From contig CAMTPG010000056.1 of the NCBI GenBank assembly GCA_947074335.1, positions 1 through 11,581 on the forward strand: 11,581 bases of DNA, given 5' to 3'. The notes beneath the pieces are model-generated. The model saw nothing but the letters and a program-made list of their open reading frames with translations, was not told where the DNA came from and did not search any database. The translations under genes and the position numbers were made by a program. Numbering within the stretch: position 1 is the first letter of the stretch; the number at the start of each line of letters is the position of its first letter. Shown here in pieces: positions 6,382-11,581 of the stretch. The stretch comes from an uncultured Parabacteroides sp. Its GTDB lineage: Bacteria; Bacteroidota; Bacteroidia; Bacteroidales; Tannerellaceae.

Positions 6382-7875
6382 CTATTTAGGGAAGTTGATT
6401 AAATAATAGAAGGTTTCATTGGAAGGTTTGCTTTCTATATGATATCGCGAAGAGGCCGAAACCGAGAAGGTATAACCCGCTTCACGTGATAAATCGACGG
6501 GCAGAAAAACCGTTGTTTCGCGAATGCCGGTCAGCAGGATCGAGGCCGGCGAAGCGGTATTAATCGAATCGATGGTCGAAAAATAGAGTGTATAGGTATG
6601 CGCGCCGGGCTGATCCGTCACAGGTTGCCAGGATATTTTCAGTTCGTCGCCGATCAGTTCCACATCGGGTTGTTGCGGTTTACCGGGTGCATCGGCATTC
6701 AGCCAGTTCAGTGGCGGCAACAAGGCGGGATGCTGATAATAATTATCTTTTAATACGCTATACAAACCTTTGGGATTATCCAGTACATGCTCTGTGCGAA
6801 AGAAGGTGCTTCCGTCTCCGCCGTGACGGCGCGTGTAGTCGATCTGATCGGTAATATGCGATATATTCCAGTCGCCCTCATCCTTCACCATCCGATAAGC
6901 GCCGAGTCCGGGCACAACCAACCGGCCGTTGCTGTTTTCCACCCAGTCGTCCACGAAAGGATAAAAGTTATTATTCAGATAATACATCATGGGCACAATC
7001 ATATCCTGCTTGCCGCGTGCCATCCAGTATTGCGGATCCTGATGTACGCTTTCGTAAGCCGTCCAGCCTGCATTTGGCATTTTAGGGATGCGGTTGTATT
7101 TACCCAAGGGCGAACTGCTCACCTGCACCCACGGCTTTTCGGCTTTTACAACGTCGTAAACCCGGATCATCAGCTGATTGATGTTGCTGCGTCGCCATTC
7201 GGAGAGCGGGCGTTTATTGCCATAGCGTGCAAACGATTTTTTATCGGGAAATGATTTAGCCTGTTCGGGATAACGAATATAATCGAAATGGATGCCGTCG
7301 ATATCATAGCCATTCACCACTTCACGAACCAGCGAGATAATATAATCGGAGGTACCGGGCATGCCCGGATCCAGATACCATTCGCCTTTATGCAATACGC
7401 ACAGTTCGGGATGGCGTTTTACCACCGAGAGATTGCCCTGCTCGCGAATCGACTTTTCTGTGCCCAGCGGATAGGTCACAAACCAGGCATGACATTCCAT
7501 ACCCCGTTTATGTATCTCTTCGATCGCAAATGCCAGCGGATCATAGCCGGGCATAGTACCTGTTTTACCGGAAAAAACCTGAGATGCCGGTTCGATGGCC
7601 GAATTCCAGATCACATCGCCGCGCAGGCGCACCTGCAGAAAGATCGTATTAAAATTGGCATCCTGCAGCTTATCGAGTATCCGGCAAAGCTCCTGCTGTT
7701 GTGCCTTTATCCCGGATGCACTTGTAGCCGGCCGCTTCGGCCAGTCCAGTCCGTAAACCGTAGTAAGCCACACGGCACGAATTTCATGTTTCGGCGAATC
7801 GGCAGCATTGGCAGTTTGCAGAAATGCAGTATGCAGCAAAGCGAGTAAGCATAAAAGTAAAACAGGTCGTCGCAT
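6382..7875 (-). CDS. Exported GHL10/DUF187 family glycosyl hydrolase with FN3-like C-terminus
   Basis: 497 residues. A signal peptide (1-24, ending TANA) is followed by a GHL10 (DUF187, 'glycosyl hydrolase family 10-like') TIM-barrel at about 30-380. Its landmarks are the first strand HEIRAVWLTTVYGLDWP, NFNTIFLQVRLRGDVIW, the YDPLAFAIEEIHKRGMECHAWF helix-strand, and DIDGIHFDYIRYP, which holds the acidic residues expected at the active site. Residues ~395-490 look like a fibronectin-III module. The related E. coli enzyme DigH (YddW) cleaves denuded peptidoglycan glycan strands at the septum; YngK is another relative. A cell-wall glycan substrate is therefore plausible, but other glycans are not excluded. 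It lies 12 bases downstream of the phosphodiesterase gene, so the two are probably cotranscribed. Length and motifs are intact. Confidence 0.88.
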   Translation of the reverse strand: MRRPVLLLCLLALLHTAFLQTANAADSPKHEIRAVWLTTVYGLDWPKRPATSASGIKAQQQELCRILDKLQDANFNTIFLQVRLRGDVIWNSAIEPASQVFSGKTGTMPGYDPLAFAIEEIHKRGMECHAWFVTYPLGTEKSIREQGNLSVVKRHPELCVLHKGEWYLDPGMPGTSDYIISLVREVVNGYDIDGIHFDYIRYPEQAKSFPDKKSFARYGNKRPLSEWRRSNINQLMIRVYDVVKAEKPWVQVSSSPLGKYNRIPKMPNAGWTAYESVHQDPQYWMARGKQDMIVPMMYYLNNNFYPFVDDWVENSNGRLVVPGLGAYRMVKDEGDWNISHITDQIDYTRRHGGDGSTFFRTEHVLDNPKGLYSVLKDNYYQHPALLPPLNWLNADAPGKPQQPDVELIGDELKISWQPVTDQPGAHTYTLYFSTIDSINTASPASILLTGIRETTVFLPVDLSREAGYTFSVSASSRYHIESKPSNETFYYLINFPK

Positions 7876-7887
7876 GTAATTTGTTTC

Positions 7888-8664
7888 TTATTTAGAGCTG
7901 TGCAAAAGTACGGCTTTTTTTGCCGCTTCGGGATAATCGGTGGTAATAAAATCAGCACCACTTTCGATCATCTCCTGCATCACGGCCGGATCATTCACGG
8001 TCCATACATTCACTTTCAGTCCCAGTTCTTTTGCCTGTTTAAACCAGTCGGGATTTTTCTGCATCACCTTGTAATTATAATCGATGCCGGCAAAACCCAG
8101 CGCTTTGACGGCCTGCGGATCAAGATCGCCGTTCAGATAATAGACCGGCGTTTGAGGCGAATAGCGGTGCAGCGCTTTGGCTGCTTCCAGACTGAAGGCG
8201 ATGTATTCGGTGCGACCGGTTAATCCTGCCGCGTCAATCATATCCACCACTTTGCGGGCTGCCTCGCGATCGCGTTCGGGCGTTTTATGCGATTTCAGTT
8301 CGAAAATCAGCCTGGTATTCAGTCCCTGTGCCGCATCGAGGTATTCCTGCAGTGTGGGAATCGATTCACCATTGGTCAGGACTACCGATTGCAGATCAGC
8401 ATAAGGCACCTCCTGGATGGCCATCTCATTTACTTTGCTGTCGTGAAAAACAACAGGAATATCATCGGCTGTAAGATGCACATCAAATTCGGAGCCATAC
8501 ACCTCCACACTGTCGGCATGCTGAAGCGAGCTGATCGAATTCTGGGCAGAACCGTCTACGGTCCAGTAACCGCGGTGTGCAATAACCTGTGCCTGTTGCG
8601 CCGATACAGAACCGGTCGAAAGCAGCAGTGAAAGAAAGAAGAGGGAAAATGAAATGCGTTTCAT
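7888..8664 (-). CDS. Exported glycerophosphodiester phosphodiesterase
   Basis: 258 residues, with a signal peptide (1-22, ending SVSA) and a single GDPD TIM-barrel. Family enzymes hydrolyse glycerophosphodiesters to an alcohol and glycerol 3-phosphate, using a divalent metal. Visible catalytic elements are H30-R31-G32 (first His), E59 and D61 in GSEFDVHLTADD (metal ligands), H74 in VVFHD (second His), and E122 in FELKSH (third metal ligand), with the late strands VNVWTVND and FITTDYP. The usual ENT triplet after HRG is replaced by QNS (residues 41-43). Being exported, it probably acts on deacylated phospholipid head groups in the periplasm. It is the first gene of a two-gene unit with the GHL10 hydrolase. 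No glycerophosphodiester transporter gene is visible nearby. Confidence 0.92.
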   Translation of the reverse strand: MKRISFSLFFLSLLLSTGSVSAQQAQVIAHRGYWTVDGSAQNSISSLQHADSVEVYGSEFDVHLTADDIPVVFHDSKVNEMAIQEVPYADLQSVVLTNGESIPTLQEYLDAAQGLNTRLIFELKSHKTPERDREAARKVVDMIDAAGLTGRTEYIAFSLEAAKALHRYSPQTPVYYLNGDLDPQAVKALGFAGIDYNYKVMQKNPDWFKQAKELGLKVNVWTVNDPAVMQEMIESGADFITTDYPEAAKKAVLLHSSK

Positions 8665-8737
8665 AAAAATAGTATTTGAAAATTGTGGGACAAAAAAGAA
8701 ATCAGCAGAATTACTAACTATACATATTTGATTCGTA

Positions 8738-8745
8738 CAAAATTA
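8738..8745 (-). promoter_or_regulatory. Possible -7 element before the phosphodiesterase gene
   Basis: The minus strand reads TAATTTTG, matching TAnnTTTG, and would start transcription near 8731, about 65 nt before the ATG at 8664. The -33 position has no TTTG, so the match is half complete. The 232-base gap to trxB means this gene very likely has its own promoter somewhere here. Confidence 0.35.
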
Positions 8746-8818
8746 TTTTGCGCATTAAAATAGTCAGTCAGACAGGTTTATTTCATAGATTCCGGATGAT
8801 TATTAACCGGATTTTATA

Positions 8819-8860
8819 GTTGATATTATATATGTACGCATATACATATATAATATCAAC
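8819..8860. repeat. Perfect 18-bp AT-rich inverted repeat with 6-nt loop
   Basis: Arm GTTGATATTATATATGTA at 8819-8836 is exactly complementary to 8843-8860, with CGCATA (8837-8842) as the loop. It lies 36 bases past the trxB stop codon and about 155 bases before the phosphodiesterase start. Neither side has a T-run and the stem is nearly all A/T, so it is a poor intrinsic terminator. It could mark the 3' end of trxB mRNA, act as a dyad for a DNA-binding protein, or extrude as a cruciform. Confidence 0.8.
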
Positions 8861-8896
8861 AGAGTTTATCGGAAACAAACAACTAAACAGTCGTTA

Positions 8897-9850
8897 TTAT
8901 TTACCATGCTCAACCAGGTAGCGCTCGGTTTCGATAGCCGCCGCACAACCGCTTCCGGCAGCCGTAATGGCCTGACGATACAACGGATCAGCTACATCGC
9001 CGGCAGCAAAAACGCCCGGTATATTGGTGCGCGGAGTTCCGGCATGAGTTTTGATGTAACCGGCTTCGTCGGTTTCGATCCAGGGTTTGAATACCTCGGC
9101 ATTGGGATTATGACCGATAGCCAGGAAAAAGCCGTCGATGGCAATACTCACCTGCTCTTCTTCATGTTTGCCACGGAATTTCACCAGATAAGCACCTTCC
9201 ACACCATTTTCGCCAAACAGACCCAGTGTTTCGTGTTCGAATAAAACTTCGATATTTTCGGTGCCCAGCACGCGCGCCTGCATCACTTTCGAGGCACGCA
9301 GATGCGGTTTGCGCACAATCAGGTACACTTTTTTAGCCAGTCCCGAAAGATAAAGCGCCTCTTCGCAGGCTGTATCGCCTCCGCCTACCACGGCAACCAC
9401 TTTCTTGCGATAGAAAAATCCGTCGCAGGTAGCACAGGCCGAAACGCCCATACCGGCATATTTTTGTTCGTCGGGCAATCCCAGATAACGGGCCGTTGCA
9501 CCGGTTGCAATAATCAATGCTTCGGTTTCGATCTCCTTCTCTCCGTCGATCGTTACTTTATAGGGAGCTTCAGACAAATCTGTTTTTGTAGCAATCCCCA
9601 CGCGGATATCGGCACCAAAACGGGCAGCCTGTTTTTTCAGATCTTCCATCAGTTCCATGCCGGTTACACCTTCCGGATAGCCGGGGAAATTTTCCACATC
9701 GGTTGTTGTGGTAAGCTGGCCGCCGGGCTGAATGCCTTCGTATAAAACAGGCGACAGGTTGGCACGCGATGCATAAATAGCCGCTGTATAGCCGGCCGGT
9801 CCGGAGCCGATAATCAGGCAACGAACCTTTTCTTTCTGTGTATCACTCAT
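8897..9850 (-). CDS. trxB: Thioredoxin reductase (NADPH)
   Basis: 317 residues, the usual length for low-molecular-weight thioredoxin reductase. This cytoplasmic FAD enzyme passes electrons from NADPH to thioredoxin. Visible elements: the FAD-binding GSGPAG (15-20) after a beta strand, GQLTTTTDVENFPG, the redox-active CATC pair (Cys139 and Cys142), the NADPH-binding GGGDTACEEA (156-165), the ATG motif (IIATGATARYLGLP), and the second FAD motif GVFAAGDV near the C-terminus followed by YRQAITAAGSGCAAAIE. All catalytic residues are present. It lies 99 bases downstream of the LolA-like gene in the same orientation. An ftsK-lolA-trxB order is, as I recall, common in Bacteroides relatives. The gap holds two near-identical TCCGGA-containing units (9886-9915) that could be regulatory. 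Confidence 0.97.
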   Translation of the reverse strand: MSDTQKEKVRCLIIGSGPAGYTAAIYASRANLSPVLYEGIQPGGQLTTTTDVENFPGYPEGVTGMELMEDLKKQAARFGADIRVGIATKTDLSEAPYKVTIDGEKEIETEALIIATGATARYLGLPDEQKYAGMGVSACATCDGFFYRKKVVAVVGGGDTACEEALYLSGLAKKVYLIVRKPHLRASKVMQARVLGTENIEVLFEHETLGLFGENGVEGAYLVKFRGKHEEEQVSIAIDGFFLAIGHNPNAEVFKPWIETDEAGYIKTHAGTPRTNIPGVFAAGDVADPLYRQAITAAGSGCAAAIETERYLVEHGK

Positions 9851-9885
9851 CTCTTTTATCTATTTTAATACAATTCTTTTTTATC

Positions 9886-9915
9886 TCCGGAAATATTTTA
9901 TCCGGAATATTTTTC
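9886..9915 (-). repeat. Two tandem TCCGGA-containing 15-base units before trxB
   Basis: TCCGGAAATATTTTA (9886-9900) is followed directly by TCCGGAATATTTTTC (9901-9915): 11 of 15 positions match without gaps, more if one gap is allowed. They lie 36-65 bases upstream of the trxB start codon, where a promoter or regulator site would be expected. I cannot match them to a known operator. Confidence 0.5.
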
Positions 9916-9949
9916 AGGGATAATCTCACTGTATCACAAATCGGAATGC

Positions 9950-10609
9950 TTATCGCAGATCGATAATCTCCACACCCGGATAATCATTCTCGTTGAAAAC
10001 AAAAAAGCTGTCCGGTTGGTTTAACCCGGTTTCAATCTGACTGATGCGGATCGAATTACGAATATCATTTTTCGCCTCTATTGTGATGGCCGCCGGCCAG
10101 CCCGAATTTTTCTCGATCAGAATTTCCACCTGTTCAATGTCGCTTTTCTTTTTGGGTGTAAGCACCAGTGTGTAAGCCGACTTTCCGTTTGGCGCAGTAC
10201 ATTCGCCTTCGTATTTCACATTGAAACCCTTTTTGTAACTGCGCAGCAAAGCAGCGGGATTAGTCATCTGCAGCTCTTCGCCTGTCGGGTTTGTTACATT
10301 CACCTCGTCGTTGCGCTCCACATACGACCATTGTGTCTTACCGTCAAACCAGACCTGCATATCAGGTGTTTTGAGCAGAAACTGATCGCCGTTGATATCC
10401 AACACACCATCGAAGCTCTCGGAAATGCCCTGTTGCACCGCACGCGTCTGCAACGTAAAATCGGCACGCAGGCCGTTTGAGTTTTCAAAAAGTCCGGCCG
10501 CCTTATCTAAAATAGCCGTTGCATTTTGAGCCTGCACCGGGCAAACCACAGCCAGCAACAGCAGCACATAAGCTGCCAGACAATTTCTGTTCATCTTCAT
10601 ATCCTTCAT
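9950..10609 (-). CDS. lolA: LolA-like outer-membrane lipoprotein carrier protein
   Basis: 219 residues with a signal peptide (about 1-27, ending PVQA before Q28) and a LolA fold over most of the mature chain. LolA carries lipoproteins across the periplasm from the LolCDE exporter to the outer membrane. Supporting pattern: AILDKAAGLFENSNGLRADFTLQ, then GVLDINGDQFLLKTPDMQVWFDGKTQWSY, a typical LolA run of strands forming the hydrophobic groove, then YTLVLTPKKK and the late strands up to DYPGVEIIDLR. ATGs also occur at codons 4 and 6; the first gives a slightly long n-region and the choice does not affect the mature protein. It starts 49 bases after ftsK ends and is probably cotranscribed with it. 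Sequence similarity to E. coli LolA is low, as usual in Bacteroidota, so the role is by family and not proven. Confidence 0.88.
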   Translation of the reverse strand: MKDMKMNRNCLAAYVLLLLAVVCPVQAQNATAILDKAAGLFENSNGLRADFTLQTRAVQQGISESFDGVLDINGDQFLLKTPDMQVWFDGKTQWSYVERNDEVNVTNPTGEELQMTNPAALLRSYKKGFNVKYEGECTAPNGKSAYTLVLTPKKKSDIEQVEILIEKNSGWPAAITIEAKNDIRNSIRISQIETGLNQPDSFFVFNENDYPGVEIIDLR

Positions 10610-10658
10610 TTATTTTAATGCGTTATCTTTTCGATCTTTCAATCCGTTTCTTTTCCCC

Positions 10659-11581
10659 TTATTTTAAAGCGTTCAATAACTGCTCCAGACTATAATCATC
10701 CTGAATCAGCACCTGTCGGGCTTTGCTGCCTTCGAACGGACCCACGATACCAGCGGCTTCGAGCTGATCCATCAATCGGCCGGCGCGATTATAGCCAATG
10801 GCAAACTTACGCTGAATCAGCGAAGTTGAGCCCTGCTGTTGAATAACGATCAGGCGCGCCGCTTCGTCGAACAGCGGATCGCGCTCGGAGAGATCCACGG
10901 CACCCGGCATTTTATTCTCGCTGCTTTCGCCCACATATTCAGGCAGCAGAAAAGCGGTAGGATAACCTGGCTGGGCCGCGATGGTATTTACAATATTTTC
11001 CACTTCGGGCGTATCCACAAAGGCACACTGCACACGATGCGTTTCGCCACCCTGCGAGAAAAGCAGGTCGCCGCGTCCGATCAGCTGATTGGCTCCCGGC
11101 GCATCGAGAATGGTACGCGAATCCACCATCTGCATCACACGGAAAGCCATACGTGCCGGGAAGTTCGCCTTGATAATACCGGTGATGATATTGGTAGAAG
11201 GGCGCTGCGTGGCAATAATCATATGGATACCCACGGCACGCGCTTTCTGGGCAATACGTGCAATCGGAGTTTCTATCTCTTTGCCGGCCTGCATGATCAG
11301 ATCGCCGAACTCGTCGATGATCACCACGATAAAGGGCATAAATTTATGGCCCTTTTCAGGATTCAGGTGGCGTGATATAAATTTGGCATTGTATTCTTTG
11401 ATGTTTCGCACATGTGCCTTCATCAGCAGCTCGTAGCGATCGTCCATCTCTTTGCAGACCGAGTTGAGTGTCATGATCACTTTGGTACAATCGGTAATTA
11501 CCGCCTTTTCGGCATCGGGCAGTTTAGCCAGATAATGCCGCTCAAGCTCGGAATAGATACCAAATTCCACCATCTTGGGAT
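10659..11581 (-). CDS. ftsK: FtsK/SpoIIIE DNA translocase, C-terminal part (5' end outside window)
   Basis: The frame is open to the window edge; visible residues begin PKMVEFGIYSEL, which corresponds to the conserved DPK(M/K)VE segment inside the motor domain, so the start codon and the membrane and linker regions lie beyond 11581. An internal Met at 11573 is not the start. The visible part holds the Walker B strand FIVVIIDEFGDLIM, the sensor stretch IHMIIATQRPSTNIITG, the GRGDLLF segment, and from about residue 235 the winged-helix gamma domain (STSLIQRKFAIGYNRAGRLMDQLEAAGIVGP). That domain reads KOPS-like orienting sequences in FtsK proteins. The protein pumps chromosomal DNA through the division septum and helps dimer resolution. 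The C-terminus is intact (ends LLNALK), and lolA follows 49 bases later. Confidence 0.97.
   Translation of the reverse strand, partial: PKMVEFGIYSELERHYLAKLPDAEKAVITDCTKVIMTLNSVCKEMDDRYELLMKAHVRNIKEYNAKFISRHLNPEKGHKFMPFIVVIIDEFGDLIMQAGKEIETPIARIAQKARAVGIHMIIATQRPSTNIITGIIKANFPARMAFRVMQMVDSRTILDAPGANQLIGRGDLLFSQGGETHRVQCAFVDTPEVENIVNTIAAQPGYPTAFLLPEYVGESSENKMPGAVDLSERDPLFDEAARLIVIQQQGSTSLIQRKFAIGYNRAGRLMDQLEAAGIVGPFEGSKARQVLIQDDYSLEQLLNALK

Noticed and set aside
7288..7848. A 186-codon plus-strand frame
   Set aside because: It is antisense to the GHL10 hydrolase, whose motifs are intact in the minus strand.
8819..8860. The inverted repeat as an intrinsic terminator for trxB
   Set aside because: The stem is almost all A/T and the minus-strand exit reads TATAAAAT, not a T-run, so I list it as a repeat of unknown role.

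Overview
The window looks like a chromosomal segment of a Bacteroidales bacterium, probably Parabacteroides/Tannerellaceae-like, though the genus is my inference. The evidence is a TonB-dependent receptor with an N-terminal carboxypeptidase-regulatory-like domain, abundant lipoproteins, an ECF sigma factor paired with a membrane protein of the Bacteroidota Dma type, a lack of clear Shine-Dalgarno sequences, and one good TTTG-N20-TAnnTTTG promoter (the Bacteroides primary sigma consensus). Every convincing gene lies on the minus strand, so transcription runs from high to low coordinates. I see no rRNA, tRNA, IS element, CRISPR array or phage gene, and no gene-free stretch longer than 300 bases.

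In transcription order, the first block (11581 to 8897) is housekeeping: the C-terminal part of an FtsK/SpoIIIE DNA translocase (5' end outside the window), a LolA-like periplasmic lipoprotein carrier, and thioredoxin reductase TrxB. A 232-base gap follows, with a perfect 18-bp inverted repeat of unknown role. The second block (8664 to 6382) holds two exported hydrolases 12 bases apart: a glycerophosphodiester phosphodiesterase and a GHL10/DUF187 'family 10-like' glycosyl hydrolase with a C-terminal fibronectin-III-like region.

The third block (6333 to 3191) is a putative metal-handling unit: a small secreted protein very rich in Cys and His (HYC_CC_PP type), a TonB-dependent receptor whose only three cysteines form a CxxxCC cluster at the start of the plug, and a periplasmic heavy-metal-associated (HMA) domain protein with a GMDCxxC motif. 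A strong intrinsic terminator closes it at about 3126-3170. I infer outer-membrane uptake or sensing of a soft metal, most likely copper; the substrate is not shown by the sequence.

The fourth block (2985 to 268) is an ECF sigma factor, a protein with an inner-membrane helix, a long Pro/Ala/Glu-rich periplasmic linker and a C-terminal outer-membrane beta barrel, and a NigD-like lipoprotein. This matches the das/dma/nigD arrangement of Bacteroides thetaiotaomicron, where a dual-membrane-spanning anti-sigma factor controls an ECF21 sigma factor and outer-membrane vesiculation. The linker-coding region carries three copies of the palindrome CACTGCAGTG at an exact 22-base period, each read in a different frame. 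A terminator and a good promoter then precede a second lipoprotein gene cut by the window edge.
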